Below are positions 34,738 to 44,487 of a DNA stretch of 64,000 bases, one piece after another. The translations under genes and the position numbers were made by a program. The stretch is taken from NCBI GenBank assembly GCA_023488455.1, contig JAMDDV010000040.1, positions 60,536-124,535 of the forward strand, in the 5' to 3' direction. How positions within the stretch are numbered: position 1 is the stretch's first letter; each line of letters opens with the position of its first letter. Origin of the DNA: Actinomycetota bacterium. Its GTDB lineage: Bacteria > Actinomycetota > Humimicrobiia > Hakubellales > JAMDDV01. The notes beneath the pieces are model-generated. The model worked only from the letters and a program-made list of their open reading frames with translations. It was not told the origin of the DNA and did no database searches.

Positions 34738-36009
34738 ATGATAGAATCTTTAGTGATCACGTTAAGAGAGGGTGTAGAGGCAGCCCTGGTGGTTGGCATT
34801 ATCCTGGCTTATCTTAACAAGACAGGGAAAACTAGTCTAAACCGAATGGTATATCTAGGACTAGGGGCAGCCGTAATAGCCAGCATTGCCTTCGCAATGC
34901 TGTTTCAGGCACTGAAACTAAACCCTGAAAATGAATATCTGGAAGGTACCTTGCTGGGAATAGCTGGTATCCTGGTAGCTAGCCTTGTGGTGTGGATGTG
35001 GCGCGTAGCCAAATCAATTCGGGAAAATGTGGAAAGAAAACTGGACGTAATATCGAGCAGAGGAAACCTTCGGGCTCAAGGTGTGGGACTGCTTGGTTTC
35101 ACCTTCCTTATGGTATTCAGGGAAGGTGCGGAGACGGTTCTTTTCTTAATGGGCGCCACCCTGGGCAGGTTCGAATTATTGAGCTTTATCGGGGGTGCGA
35201 TCGGACTTGGTCTGGCAGTGCTCTTTGCCATCTTCTTTATAAGGGGTAGCCTGAGGATGAACCTGTCGCGCTTTTTTGCAGTGACCAGCATTGTGCTGCT
35301 GGTTCTCGCGCTAAAACTGGTCTTGGGAAGCCTGCATGAATTCGGTGAGGTAGGTGCCATCCCATTGACTCCGGGTATTATGTCCTTCGTCGGTTTTTTC
35401 GTTAGAGAAAATACCTCCACAGTGCTTTTGATGGTGCTGCTGATGGCACCGCTACTGGTAATTCTATGGGATGTTCGGAGCCGCGGGGTCGTATCTCTGA
35501 TGAAGGGTGAAAGTTCTGTGGAGAAGAGAAAGCATCTGGCGTTGAGACGACAGGAGCGAGCATGGCGGTTAAGTCTTGTCATCGCAAGCATTTTCATAAT
35601 GTTCGCCATGGGCTGGGTACTGCTGGCGGCTAATAGCTTTACTGACCCTGAGCCTATCCCGGTAGCCCCGGTTGGTGGCGAGATAAGAATTCCAGTTGCT
35701 GAGTTAGCTGAAGGGAAGCTTGCGAAGTATGTCTATGACACCGGTGGAACTGGTGTAAGGTTTCTGATAGTACGCTATCCCGATGGTGCGATCTCTACGG
35801 CACTGGATGCCTGCCAGATCTGCGGTCCATCAGGATACGGTCAAGAGGGCGAAACAGCTATTTGTAAGAGGTGTAACGCTCCCATCGCCCTGGACACTAT
35901 TGGTCAGGGAGGAGGCTGCAATCCTCTGCCTCTGGCGGCTGGCTTAGCAAGTGACATCGTAGTCGTCTCGGTTGATGAGCTCATTCAGGCAAAGCCCATA
36001 TTTGAGTAG
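34738..36009 (+). CDS. FTR1-family iron permease fused to a DUF2318 domain
   Basis: 423 residues. The FTR1 part (to about residue 300, seven or so membrane helices) has both Fe-binding REXXE motifs, REGVE near residue 10 and REGAE near residue 128. The periplasmic C-terminal part (about 305-423) is a DUF2318 Cys-rich domain: ALDACQICGPSGYGQEG, CKRCNAPI and GGGCNPLPL, with Cys near 359, 362, 376, 379 and 393. In Campylobacter these two parts are separate genes of the P19/Ftr iron-uptake locus. The fusion would place a metal or redox centre next to the iron channel. GGAAGGAG precedes the ATG. Confidence 0.88.
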   Translation: MIESLVITLREGVEAALVVGIILAYLNKTGKTSLNRMVYLGLGAAVIASIAFAMLFQALKLNPENEYLEGTLLGIAGILVASLVVWMWRVAKSIRENVERKLDVISSRGNLRAQGVGLLGFTFLMVFREGAETVLFLMGATLGRFELLSFIGGAIGLGLAVLFAIFFIRGSLRMNLSRFFAVTSIVLLVLALKLVLGSLHEFGEVGAIPLTPGIMSFVGFFVRENTSTVLLMVLLMAPLLVILWDVRSRGVVSLMKGESSVEKRKHLALRRQERAWRLSLVIASIFIMFAMGWVLLAANSFTDPEPIPVAPVGGEIRIPVAELAEGKLAKYVYDTGGTGVRFLIVRYPDGAISTALDACQICGPSGYGQEGETAICKRCNAPIALDTIGQGGGCNPLPLAAGLASDIVVVSVDELIQAKPIFE

Positions 36010-36027
36010 GTCATGGAGAGGGACTAA

Positions 36028-37359
36028 ATGAATATGCTGCTGCGCATCATTAAAGAGACATTCCTGCGCCGCAAGAAATGGGTAGCCCTGGTATTTGTTT
36101 CGGTACTGATGGGGGCGTCGCTGACATCAGCGTTACTTACTGTCTATGGCGACATCACCAGCAAGATGTCTCAGGAGTTACGCTCTTATGGAGCGAATAT
36201 ATTGGTGCGGCCCAGGTCATCAGGCCTGGAGCTGGAAATCGGTGGCATTAGCTATACTCCTCCCAGCGCACGGGTATTCCTTGATGAGAAAGAACTGCCG
36301 AAAATCAAGACCATTTTCTGGAAATACAATATAGTCGGATTTGCTCCTTTCCTGAGTGTTCTGGCCCAGATGGATGGTAATCCGGTGGTGCTCACCGGTA
36401 CATGGTTTGAGAGGACATTTTCCATACCAGATCTGGCCCCCAAGCAATTCGGAGGCAAAGCACCCCTGGCAAGGGAAGAGTCAACTTTCACTACCGGGGT
36501 GAGAAAAATAATGCCATGGTGGCAGCTTGAGGGAGACTGGGTATCGGAAGGTGACAGTGAGGGTGCAGTGGTAGGCGTGGAAGTGGCCAAGAGGATGGGT
36601 ATAGCTCTGGGTGATCGCTTTGCCCTGAACTATGAAGGCAAACCCATCAATTTGAGAGCCATCGGAATTGTCGCTACTGGTAGCTTTGAGGATAATCAGG
36701 TTTTCGTAAACCTGCCTGTTGTACAACAGCTAATGGGGATTTCTTACGGGGTGGATAAAGTGCTGGTAAGCGCATTGGTAACCCCGGAGAACAAGATTTC
36801 TCCTGCGATAAGAGGCAAAAACCCGGGACAGATGACGCCTGAAGAGTATGAGATCTGGTACTGCACGCCGCTGGTGGAATCCATTGCCTTTCAGATTGAA
36901 GAAGTTATTTCGGAGGTTGATGCTAATCCCATTCGTCAGATTGCTGAAGCGGAAAGTTCTTTTGTCGGTAAGACCGAACTTTTGGTATTTCTTATCACCG
37001 GGGTAGCACTGACCGCCTCTGCTCTTGGAGTTGCGACAGCTATGAACACAATGATATTGGAGAGACGCCGTGAGATCGGCTTGATGAAGGCAATTGGTGC
37101 CCATGATTCTCAGGTGGCTACTATCTTCTTTCTTGAGGCGGGGATTATTGGTCTGGCTGGTGGGCTGGTCGGTTATCTTGGAGGACTCGGGCTGGCCCAG
37201 TACATCGGACGAGAGGTGTTCGGTATGTCCTTTTCCTTCAGTGGCATTGCCTTTCCAGTGACTCTGCTGCTGGCAATTGCTATTGCACTGGTTGGAAGCT
37301 TCTTGCCAGTGAGGCAGGCCATAAAAACAGAACCGGTAACACTTTTACGCGAGGTCTAA
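36028..37359 (+). CDS. FtsX/MacB-type ABC permease of the iron locus (first)
   Basis: 443 residues with one N-terminal membrane helix, a large extracytoplasmic domain (about 45-310) and three C-terminal helices, the FtsX/MacB layout. The final helices follow the segment MILERRREIGLMKAIGAHD, the conserved coupling region of this superfamily. It is 18 bases behind the FTR1 fusion and 7 before a second permease of the same type. By analogy with the Campylobacter locus it would work with the ATPase downstream in iron handling, and not in lipoprotein export. Confidence 0.85.
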   Translation: MNMLLRIIKETFLRRKKWVALVFVSVLMGASLTSALLTVYGDITSKMSQELRSYGANILVRPRSSGLELEIGGISYTPPSARVFLDEKELPKIKTIFWKYNIVGFAPFLSVLAQMDGNPVVLTGTWFERTFSIPDLAPKQFGGKAPLAREESTFTTGVRKIMPWWQLEGDWVSEGDSEGAVVGVEVAKRMGIALGDRFALNYEGKPINLRAIGIVATGSFEDNQVFVNLPVVQQLMGISYGVDKVLVSALVTPENKISPAIRGKNPGQMTPEEYEIWYCTPLVESIAFQIEEVISEVDANPIRQIAEAESSFVGKTELLVFLITGVALTASALGVATAMNTMILERRREIGLMKAIGAHDSQVATIFFLEAGIIGLAGGLVGYLGGLGLAQYIGREVFGMSFSFSGIAFPVTLLLAIAIALVGSFLPVRQAIKTEPVTLLREV

Positions 37360-37366
37360 AGTCATA

Positions 37367-38527
37367 ATGTTAAGGCGAGTAATTGCTAAATCTCTGTTTG
37401 TTAGAAAAAGGCACCTGGTAGTAGCTACTGTGGCTATGCTTCTGGCAGCCACCCTCGTTGCCAGTCTGGTAACTCTCTTAGAAGGCATGAAGGGCCAGGC
37501 GAGCCGGCAGCTCGAAGCTTATGGAGCCAATATTATTCTCCTGCCTGAAGCAATGTCTCTTCCAGCAGGGACAGGGGGACTGGCCATGGGAGAGGTCGTG
37601 GCTGAGGATTACATCGATGAACAAAATCTTTCCCTTCTTGAGTCTGGTCGGATAGAGGAAGTGAGGAGTTATGCTCCATATATCTATGGCATTGCCACCT
37701 ATCAAGGGCAAAAAGTAGTGATCGTGGGTACTCTCTTTGAGGGGTTAAAAGAGATAGCCTCCTACTGGAATATTGAAGGAGAATGGGTTGATGTCAACGA
37801 GGGCGAAATGGGCGCCATCCTTGGGGGAAAGGTGGCTCAGAGATTTGCCCTGCATCCCGACGACGAGTTCACCCTGAGTTTTCGTGAGGTATCCCGGAGA
37901 TTTAAGGTTACCGGCATTGCCGATGTCGGAGGCTCTGAGGATAATCAGATCTTCGTAAGTCTAAAAACTGCTCAGCTTCTTTTGGGCAGGCCTGGACAGG
38001 TGGATGTGGTGCAGATAAGGTCATCTACCAAGAAGCATCCTTTGTCTGAAATAGCTGTCAAGCTGGAGAAAAGCCTCTCAGGTGTTAAAGCTAAAGTCAT
38101 CAGTCAAATCGCAGAGGCTGAGGAATCAGTGCTCTTCAAAGTTCAGATACTGATGGTACTGATTACGGTGTTAGTACTTATAGCATCAGCAGTTGCGGTC
38201 TTCAGCACATTGACTACCAGTGTCCTGGATAGGAGGAAGGAGATAGGCCTGTTGAAGGCACTGGGAGCGAGGAATAACTGGATAGCTCTAATCTTCTTGG
38301 CGGAGGCCTGGGCTATCGGCCTCGCCGGGGGAGTACTGGGAAACGTCTTTGGTTTGGGAATGGCTCAAGCAATATCCAAGAGCGTTTTTGACTCCTATCT
38401 ATCGCCTCAGATTCTGGCTATCCCGCTAACCATGATCATTGCTTTTGTTGTAGCCACGGTGGCCGCCCTTGTCCCGGTGCGCAAAGCCTTATCTTTAGAG
38501 CCAATAGTTACTTTAAGAGGTGAATAG
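37367..38527 (+). CDS. FtsX/MacB-type ABC permease of the iron locus (second)
   Basis: 386 residues with the same topology as its neighbour and the coupling segment LDRRKEIGLLKALGARN near residue 290. It is clearly homologous to the first permease (shared YGANI near residue 45, and DNQIFVSL versus DNQVFVNL) but about 60 residues shorter in the external domain. The pair likely forms a heterodimeric complex. The spacing to the neighbours is 7 and 3 bases. Confidence 0.85.
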   Translation: MLRRVIAKSLFVRKRHLVVATVAMLLAATLVASLVTLLEGMKGQASRQLEAYGANIILLPEAMSLPAGTGGLAMGEVVAEDYIDEQNLSLLESGRIEEVRSYAPYIYGIATYQGQKVVIVGTLFEGLKEIASYWNIEGEWVDVNEGEMGAILGGKVAQRFALHPDDEFTLSFREVSRRFKVTGIADVGGSEDNQIFVSLKTAQLLLGRPGQVDVVQIRSSTKKHPLSEIAVKLEKSLSGVKAKVISQIAEAEESVLFKVQILMVLITVLVLIASAVAVFSTLTTSVLDRRKEIGLLKALGARNNWIALIFLAEAWAIGLAGGVLGNVFGLGMAQAISKSVFDSYLSPQILAIPLTMIIAFVVATVAALVPVRKALSLEPIVTLRGE

Positions 38528-38530
38528 ATT

Positions 38531-39220
38531 ATGAGTGATAATGTGCTGGTGGAGTTAATAGACGTCAGCAAGTATTACAATGGCAAGGTGCATGCCCTTG
38601 ATAACATCAACCTTATAATTCGGCAAGGTGAGTGGCTCAGCATCATGGGGCCCTCTGGTTCAGGGAAGACGACTTTGCTTAACATCATCAGTTGCCTGGA
38701 CAAGCCAAGTGACGGTCTCGTCATGGTTGACGGCACAGATATCAACAAACTTGATAGTATCGAACTTACTTGCTTTCGCAGAAATACAATAGGTCTAATT
38801 TTCCAGCAGTTTCATCTTATTCCCTATCTTGATGCTCTGGAAAACGTGATGCTCGCTCAATACTTCCACAGTATCGCCGATGAAGAAGAGGTCAAACAGA
38901 CCCTTGAGCGGGTAGGGCTGGGCGATAGATTGCATCATCTGCCGTCCCAGCTTTCAGGGGGTGAACAGCAGCGGGTGTGTATCGCCCGTGCCCTGATCAA
39001 CCAGCCAAAGTTGATTCTGGCCGATGAACCTACGGGTAACCTGGATCAAAGAAATGAGGAATTGGTAATGGAATTATTCCGGGCTATGCATTGCGATGGT
39101 CACACCATAATTATAGTCACTCACGACCCGGACATCGGAAAGCTCGCCGATCGTCAGGTGAACCTCGAGCACGGAGCTATTCGGAGCATTAATAGAACTG
39201 TATCCCAGAATGGTCGATAG
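38531..39220 (+). CDS. ABC ATPase of the iron locus (LolD/MacB type)
   Basis: 229 residues. Walker [12 protein letters not shown] near residue 40, the signature [14 protein letters not shown] and Walker [13 protein letters not shown] are those of the LolD/FtsE/MacB ATPase family, the normal partner of FtsX-like permeases. It starts 3 bases after the second permease gene and ends 2 bases before the DOMON lipoprotein gene, so the operon is tightly coupled. Confidence 0.92.
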   Translation: MSDNVLVELIDVSKYYNGKVHALDNINLIIRQGEWLSIMGPSGSGKTTLLNIISCLDKPSDGLVMVDGTDINKLDSIELTCFRRNTIGLIFQQFHLIPYLDALENVMLAQYFHSIADEEEVKQTLERVGLGDRLHHLPSQLSGGEQQRVCIARALINQPKLILADEPTGNLDQRNEELVMELFRAMHCDGHTIIIVTHDPDIGKLADRQVNLEHGAIRSINRTVSQNGR

Positions 39221-39222
39221 TA

Positions 39223-39867
39223 ATGTTTCTAAAAGAAAAGCATAAAACCAGGAACAGTGTAAGGACATATCGACAGGTCGGCTTGGCCGTGATGTGTTCG
39301 CTACTTCTTCTGGTTGTATCGTGCCAGGGTGTACCTACATCACCAGAGACAAAAGAGAGCGAATTATTAGAACCGATATCATCAGTCGAATGGAAAGCCG
39401 ACGGTATTGTCAGTTCCAATGAGTATGCCGCCCAACGAGTCTTGAGCGACAACTTTGTTCTGTATTGGAACAGCGATGGGGAAAATATCTACATAGCTAT
39501 GAAGGCTCGTACGAGTGGTTGGGTCTCAATAGGTTTCCAACCGAAGCCAGAAAATAAAAAGAAAGGAGCTGACATAGTGCTGGGATATGTCCTGGATGAC
39601 AAAATGTTCATTTACGATTTATACTCCGATGGCACTAATCCTCACTACCCAGATGTTGATCTTGGCGGCAGCAACGACATCTATACATTTGGTGGTACTG
39701 AGGGAAACGGGTATACCACAATTGAGTTCAAGCGGCGGTTGGAGACTGACGATAAGTACGATCAGAAACTCCAGAGAGGTAAAAACAAGATAATATGGGC
39801 CTGGAGTTCCAGAGATAGCCTAGATATTGGCCATGACGAAAGAGGGTATGGTGAGATAGATATCTGA
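39223..39867 (+). CDS. DOMON-domain lipoprotein
   Basis: 214 residues. A signal sequence with a long basic head ends in the lipobox VVSC (Cys near residue 33). After a short linker, residues 50-214 form a DOMON domain: DNFVLYWNSDGENIYIAMKA, GWVSIGFQP, GADIVLGYV and the terminal GHDERGYGEI. DOMON domains bind heme b or sugars; a Met (YIAM) and a His (IGHDERG) occupy the places where heme-binding members have their ligands. It takes the place of the P19 iron/copper protein of related loci and may reduce or bind ferric ligands outside the cell (inferred). Confidence 0.83.
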   Translation: MFLKEKHKTRNSVRTYRQVGLAVMCSLLLLVVSCQGVPTSPETKESELLEPISSVEWKADGIVSSNEYAAQRVLSDNFVLYWNSDGENIYIAMKARTSGWVSIGFQPKPENKKKGADIVLGYVLDDKMFIYDLYSDGTNPHYPDVDLGGSNDIYTFGGTEGNGYTTIEFKRRLETDDKYDQKLQRGKNKIIWAWSSRDSLDIGHDERGYGEIDI

Positions 39868-39939
39868 CACCCTAAATCCTCAGTTATACACGGATCTACA
39901 GGCGGTTAGCGGTTCCATGCTATGAACTAGGACATGAGG

Positions 39940-39968
39940 TTGACCTCCGCCTTTTTCTTGCTTAAAAT
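39940..39968 (+). promoter_or_regulatory. Promoter of the DtxR-family regulator gene
   Basis: TTGACC (39940-39945) and TAAAAT (39963-39968) are 17 bases apart, each one base from consensus. They lie in the 160-base gap after the iron operon, giving the regulator its own start of transcription. Confidence 0.6.
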
Positions 39969-40027
39969 TAATACTAGATAATATACAGTCGAAACAATGT
40001 CTAATTACCCCGTTCAGGGATGAGCAG

Positions 40028-40711
40028 ATGTCTGACAAAACACTTGCTACTGCCACTATCGAAGAATATCTGGAAGCAATATTGAATATGGCTATCGAAG
40101 GCAAAAGAGCACTTGGCGCACGCCTCGCGGAAAGGCTAAATGTGTCGCCACCGACAGTAACAGCGACCTTACAGCGTATGATGCGTGACAGGCTGATAAC
40201 CACTGATGAGAAAAAAGAAGTCTCCCTGACCCAAAAGGGAATGAAGCTTGCCATGAGCATTGTGCGGCGTCATCGATTGGCGGAACGTCTACTGACCGAT
40301 ATTCTCAAGGTCCCCTGGCATGAAGCTCACCAAGAGGCATGTCTCCTTGAGCATGGAATCTCGGAAAGGATAGTGGACAGGCTATATGAGGCTCTTGGAA
40401 AGCCAGCAACCTGCCCTCATGGTAACCCGATCCCTGTGGATGATGTCCTGCCTTCTATTCAAGGTGTGCCTCTGGATACCGTGGCTGCTGGTACCACAAT
40501 GATTGTGGAGAGAATATCGGAAGAGGCAAACCGGTTGCCCGAACTCATGGAGTTCTTTGACAGGTCAATGATCAAGCCCGGGGCTATCATCAAAGTTGAA
40601 GAAGTAACCGATTACGTCGGCACTATGAAAGTGCTGATAGACACCAGACCACTTTCTCTAGGAACTAAGGCCGCTGCCCTGGTGTGGGTGACGCCATCGT
40701 TAGAGACATAG
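40028..40711 (+). CDS. DtxR/MntR-family metal-dependent transcriptional regulator
   Basis: 227 residues. A winged helix (ATIEEYLEAILNM ... LNVSPPTVTATLQRM) is followed by a dimerisation domain with the metal-binding pattern HRLAERLL, HEAHQEACLLEHGIS and CPHGNPIPV, and by an SH3-like FeoA-type C-terminal domain. This three-domain layout is that of DtxR/IdeR, which repress iron uptake when bound to Fe(II). Its location behind the FTR1 operon makes iron the likely signal; manganese is the alternative. GGGATGAG precedes the ATG at 40028. Confidence 0.93.
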   Translation: MSDKTLATATIEEYLEAILNMAIEGKRALGARLAERLNVSPPTVTATLQRMMRDRLITTDEKKEVSLTQKGMKLAMSIVRRHRLAERLLTDILKVPWHEAHQEACLLEHGISERIVDRLYEALGKPATCPHGNPIPVDDVLPSIQGVPLDTVAAGTTMIVERISEEANRLPELMEFFDRSMIKPGAIIKVEEVTDYVGTMKVLIDTRPLSLGTKAAALVWVTPSLET

Positions 40712-40734
40712 CAAATCCCCTAACAACAAAAAAG

Positions 40735-40752
40735 AAGCATGGGATTATGCTT
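40735..40752. terminator. Weak hairpin after the DtxR-type gene
   Basis: AAGCAT-GGGATT-ATGCTT forms a 6-bp stem about 24 bases after the stop codon, followed by an AT-rich stretch that has no clean T run. It could be a weak terminator upstream of the greA promoter. Confidence 0.3.
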
Positions 40753-40773
40753 GAAAATATTTTGAAAATATTT

Positions 40774-40802
40774 TTGACACCGTTATTTTATTAAAATATA
40801 AT
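40774..40802 (+). promoter_or_regulatory. Consensus promoter of greA-lysS
   Basis: TTGACA (40774-40779) and TATAAT (40797-40802) are both perfect and 17 bases apart, a textbook strong housekeeping promoter. Transcription would begin near 40809, about 27 bases before the greA start codon. Confidence 0.9.
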
Positions 40803-40835
40803 ACCGCACAAATTTTTACTTCATGGGAAAGGGAT

Positions 40836-41303
40836 ATGAATAGGAAAATTCTTATCACTAAAAGTGGCTATAAAGATCTCAAAAATGAACTTGAGGATCT
40901 TATTAGAAATAAAAGAAGAGAAGTTGCAGAGCGTCTTAAAGAGGCAAAGGATTTTGGTGATTTAACCGAGAACTCAGAATATGAGGATGCAAAGAATGAG
41001 CAGGCTTTCATCGAGGGCCGAATTTTGCAGATAAATGAGATCCTGTCTAAAGCAGAGATCGTCTCGGAGCGCCATAACACCAAATCCGTGAAAATAGGCT
41101 CTTTCGTCACTCTGAAGAATATTAACTCAAACGAGGTTGTTAAGTATAAACTGGTTAGCTCAATTGAGTCTGACCCGTTAAATAACAAGATTTCCTATGA
41201 ATCCCCGCTGGGTACTTCAATTATCAATATGAAGGTCGGCTCAACAGTTAAAGTAGAAGTTCCAGCCGGTGTCATAAAATACGAAATTCTGGATATAGAT
41301 TAA
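40836..41303 (+). CDS. greA: Transcription elongation factor GreA
   Basis: 155 residues. The N-terminal coiled coil (residues 1-75) carries the acidic tip [15 protein letters not shown], whose residues reach into RNA polymerase to trigger cleavage of backtracked RNA. The C-terminal domain ([10 protein letters not shown], then [13 protein letters not shown]) is complete. GGGAAAGGG precedes the ATG. The greA-lysS pair is common in Gram-positive bacteria. Confidence 0.96.
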   Translation: MNRKILITKSGYKDLKNELEDLIRNKRREVAERLKEAKDFGDLTENSEYEDAKNEQAFIEGRILQINEILSKAEIVSERHNTKSVKIGSFVTLKNINSNEVVKYKLVSSIESDPLNNKISYESPLGTSIINMKVGSTVKVEVPAGVIKYEILDID

Positions 41304-41320
41304 ACATAAGGGCTATTAAT

Positions 41321-42796
41321 TTGGAACATCATGATGGTATTGCCCAGGAACGTCTTGGCAAACTCGCCAGTCTGAAGGAAGCGGGCGATGTTGTCTATTA
41401 TGAGGATTTCAAAAAAAATGACGAAATTTCGGATATAAGGAAGAGAAACTTTCACCTCCAGGCTTCGGAACACTCCGGTCAGATGATCAGGACTGCTGGG
41501 CGAGTCGCAGCCATAAGAGAGCACGGTAAATCTACGTTTGCCAATGTTGGTGATGGTGAAAACGAAATCCAGCTTTATTTCAATCAGGCAAAGTTACTGG
41601 TGCAGTACGAAAAATTGAGACTTCTTGATATAGGAGACTGGGTGGGCGTTTGGGGTGAGGTGTTCAAGACGCGTACCGGCGAGCTTTCCGTTAATGCCGA
41701 TGGGTTTAAGATTTTAAGCAAGGCGCTGCGTGTCATGCCCGAAAAGCACCATGGACTCAAGGACAAGGAGATAAGGTATCGCCAGCGATATCTGGACCTG
41801 ATTGTGAACCCGGATGTCAGGGCTGTTTTTGTCTTGAGAAACAGGATAGTTGCTGAGATCAGGAATTTTCTGGACTCTTGTGGATTCATGGAGGTTGAGA
41901 CACCGATGCTGCAGCCCATACCAGGGGGAGCAACGGCCAAGCCTTTCCTTACGCACCACAATGCCCTTGATATGGAACTCTTTTTGCGAATTGCTCCTGA
42001 GCTATATTTAAAAAGGTTGGTCGTCGGTGGCTTCCAAAAGGTTTACGAGATAAACCGGAACTTTCGAAATGAGGGAATTTCCTACAAGCATAATCCTGAG
42101 TTCACAATGCTTGAGATATACCAGGCATTCGCTAACTATGAAGATATGATGAGGCTTACCGAGGATCTTATTAAGCATGTTTTGAGATCGATCGATCTAC
42201 CCGAAAAGGTCTCATTTCGCGAATTTGAGATCAATTTCTCCCTGCAGTGGGAGAAGTCAACCATGCTGGAAGCGATCGAAAAGAAGACCGGCCTGAGAAT
42301 TAATTTTGATATGCAGCTCGAAGAGCTGAAAGACCTTGCTAGCAATATCGGAGTGGAAATCAGCGATAATATGAGAAGAGGCGAGATATTAAACGAAATT
42401 TTTGAACAGAAGGTTCAGCCCGATATCATCAATCCGACCTTTGTAAAAGACTATCCCAAGGATATCTCCCCGCTCGCGCGCACGACCGATTATGACAGTA
42501 ATCTCACCGAGCGTTTTGAGCTTTTTATCGCTGGCGAGGAGGTCGCAAACGCATTTTCTGAGCTCATTGACCCGATTGAACAGCGCTTAAGGTTCGAGGA
42601 GCAGGCCAGATTGAAGCCTGATGATGAGGTCGAAAAGAGGGTCGATTACGATTTCATAAGAGCACTTGAATACGGAATGCCTCCCACCGGTGGGTTGGGC
42701 ATTGGTGTTGATCGGATTATCATGATGTTGTCAAACTCCTCTTCAATCAGAGATGTTATACTCTTTCCACAGATGCGCCCGGAGCATCTAATTTAA
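41321..42796 (+). CDS. lysS: Lysyl-tRNA synthetase (class II)
   Basis: 491 residues, TTG start, 17 bases after greA. An OB-fold anticodon domain (to about residue 165) precedes the class II core with motif 1 (the [16 protein letters not shown] region), motif 2 ([18 protein letters not shown]) and motif 3 ([12 protein letters not shown]). These are LysS signatures. It charges tRNA-Lys. Length is normal. Confidence 0.96.
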   Translation: MEHHDGIAQERLGKLASLKEAGDVVYYEDFKKNDEISDIRKRNFHLQASEHSGQMIRTAGRVAAIREHGKSTFANVGDGENEIQLYFNQAKLLVQYEKLRLLDIGDWVGVWGEVFKTRTGELSVNADGFKILSKALRVMPEKHHGLKDKEIRYRQRYLDLIVNPDVRAVFVLRNRIVAEIRNFLDSCGFMEVETPMLQPIPGGATAKPFLTHHNALDMELFLRIAPELYLKRLVVGGFQKVYEINRNFRNEGISYKHNPEFTMLEIYQAFANYEDMMRLTEDLIKHVLRSIDLPEKVSFREFEINFSLQWEKSTMLEAIEKKTGLRINFDMQLEELKDLASNIGVEISDNMRRGEILNEIFEQKVQPDIINPTFVKDYPKDISPLARTTDYDSNLTERFELFIAGEEVANAFSELIDPIEQRLRFEEQARLKPDDEVEKRVDYDFIRALEYGMPPTGGLGIGVDRIIMMLSNSSSIRDVILFPQMRPEHLI

Positions 42797-42845
42797 TTAC
42801 TACTAATAATAATTACTAATATTATTTTAAATTTTAACTTTTTGG

Positions 42846-42854
42846 TGATATAAT
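42846..42854 (+). promoter_or_regulatory. Extended -10 promoter of the mcsA-mcsB-clpC genes
   Basis: TGATATAAT is an extended -10 element (TGnTATAAT), with a poor -35 (TTTAAA, 17 bases upstream). It lies 24 bases before the mcsA start codon in an AT-rich gap. No CtsR-type heptad repeat was recognised here. Confidence 0.6.
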
Positions 42855-42877
42855 TTATCCGCAAGAGGTGAAATAGA

Positions 42878-43417
42878 ATGTTATGTGACAAGTGTAAGAA
42901 AAATCCTGCCAAGATCTTTTTAACGAAGATCGATGCGGGGTCAACGAATAAATATAGTATCTGTGAGGAGTGCGCTGCTGAACTGGCTTCCGAGATGAAT
43001 CCAACGAAGTTTCTTTTTAACCTGCCGCAACTTGTTGCGGAAATGTTTGGGATCTCGATTGCAAACGTTGGTGAGAACCCGCTTGAGGACCTCTTGACCT
43101 GCAGTGGGTGCGGTTATTCGTATAAGGACTTCAAGAGCACTGGAGTTCTGGGTTGCAGCAGCTGTTATGAATCATTTTCCGATCAGCTTGAGCCGATAAT
43201 TAAATCCATGCAGAATAGCTACGAACATACTGGAAAGGTCATAAAGAAGGATGAGAAAAAGATCACTCATGTTATGGAGATTGCAAAGTTGAAAAAGCAG
43301 CTACAAGAGCATGTACTTTTGGAGCAATACGAGGAAGCGGCAAGGGTTCGAGATCAGATCAGGGTACTTGAGAAGGAAATAAATGTCAATTCTCATCAGA
43401 AAGAGAATAAACGATGA
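42878..43417 (+). CDS. mcsA: McsA-type zinc-finger activator of the arginine kinase
   Basis: 179 residues with four CxxC-type pairs: CDKCKKNPAKI, CEECAAEL, CSGCGYSY and CSSCYESF. A C-terminal UVR motif (KLKKQLQEHVLLEQYEEAARVRDQIRVLEKE) completes the McsA layout. In Bacillus McsA activates the McsB kinase and binds metals. The stop overlaps the mcsB start (ATGA). It is the first gene of the stress block; the usual ctsR gene upstream is absent. Confidence 0.93.
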   Translation: MLCDKCKKNPAKIFLTKIDAGSTNKYSICEECAAELASEMNPTKFLFNLPQLVAEMFGISIANVGENPLEDLLTCSGCGYSYKDFKSTGVLGCSSCYESFSDQLEPIIKSMQNSYEHTGKVIKKDEKKITHVMEIAKLKKQLQEHVLLEQYEEAARVRDQIRVLEKEINVNSHQKENKR

Positions 43418-44472
43418 GCAAGGATATTATTTTAGATGCAGGTGAAAACTGGATATCGATATCTGGGCCCGAAAATGATGTCGTGCTCACCTCGAGAGTC
43501 AGGCTGGCGAGGAACATCGAGAAGATGCCCTTCCCGAACTGGGCTAATGATGAGCAAAGGATCGAAATCTTAAATCTCGTGAAGAAGGCCTTTGGGTATA
43601 AAAGTCTGTCGAATTTCAAGGTATATGAGCTTAATGATATTTCTGATATCGATAAGAGGTACCTCTCTGAGGAATATCTGATCAGCTACGAATTCCTGGA
43701 GTCCAAAATAGGAAGGGCAATTGCACTGCGCGATGATAAACAGGTGTGCGTAATGATAAACGAGGAAGATCATTTGAGGATACAATGCATTCTTCCGGGG
43801 CTGAATATAAAGAAGTGTTATCAGGAGGCTTTTAGCGCGGAACAACTTCTGGAGGAGCAAATAGAATTCGCTTTCTCGGAGAAGATTGGGTTTTTGACTG
43901 CGTGTCCTACAAATGTCGGTACAGCACTTCGGGCTTCAGCGCTATTACATTTGCCGGCGATGGTGATTTCACAGAAGATGAATAATCTTACTACTATGTT
44001 GATGAAGGTTGGCGTGGTGGTTCGTGGTGCTTTTGGTGAGGGCACTAATGTCGCGGGAAACCTGTTTCAGGTTTCAAACCACATCACGCTTGGCAAAAGC
44101 GAAGACGAAATACTGGAGAATATCAATTCGATAATATTAAATGTCGTCGAGAAGGAGAAGAACGCGCGCTCTTTGCTGCTCAGCGAATCAAAAGAGAAGA
44201 TCATGGACAACGCCTCCAGGGCGTACGGTATTTTGACTCATGCCATTACATTAACCTATGAGGAGGCAATTGAGTTATTATCAATGATAAGGATGGGCTC
44301 TGACCTTAATCTCATAACGCTGAGTCCTGACCTTAATTTTAATGAGATCATGATATCGATCAGGAGCTCTCATATTTCAAAAATGGTCGGAAGCAAGTTA
44401 GGTGAGAGCGAGGAGTGCTCCGCGAGGGCTAATTTTATAAGGTCAAAGTTAGAACTGAATAAAATACATTAG
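43414..44472 (+). CDS. mcsB: Protein arginine kinase McsB
   Basis: 352 residues. The ATP:guanido phosphotransferase fold is evident from VLTSRVRLARNIEKMPFPNWA, LTACPTNVGTALRAS and RGAFGEGTNVAGNLFQVSN. McsB phosphorylates arginine residues on proteins, which marks them for ClpCP degradation. It is coupled to mcsA by a 4-base overlap and sits 15 bases before clpC, matching the Bacillus arrangement. Confidence 0.95.
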   Translation: MSKDIILDAGENWISISGPENDVVLTSRVRLARNIEKMPFPNWANDEQRIEILNLVKKAFGYKSLSNFKVYELNDISDIDKRYLSEEYLISYEFLESKIGRAIALRDDKQVCVMINEEDHLRIQCILPGLNIKKCYQEAFSAEQLLEEQIEFAFSEKIGFLTACPTNVGTALRASALLHLPAMVISQKMNNLTTMLMKVGVVVRGAFGEGTNVAGNLFQVSNHITLGKSEDEILENINSIILNVVEKEKNARSLLLSESKEKIMDNASRAYGILTHAITLTYEEAIELLSMIRMGSDLNLITLSPDLNFNEIMISIRSSHISKMVGSKLGESEECSARANFIRSKLELNKIH

Positions 44473-44487
44473 AGAAGGTGAAATTAA

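Noticed and set aside
35076..35609. Minus-strand frame of about 177 codons inside the FTR1 gene
   Set aside because: Antisense shadow of a membrane protein; Ser, Thr and Arg-rich composition without a family match.
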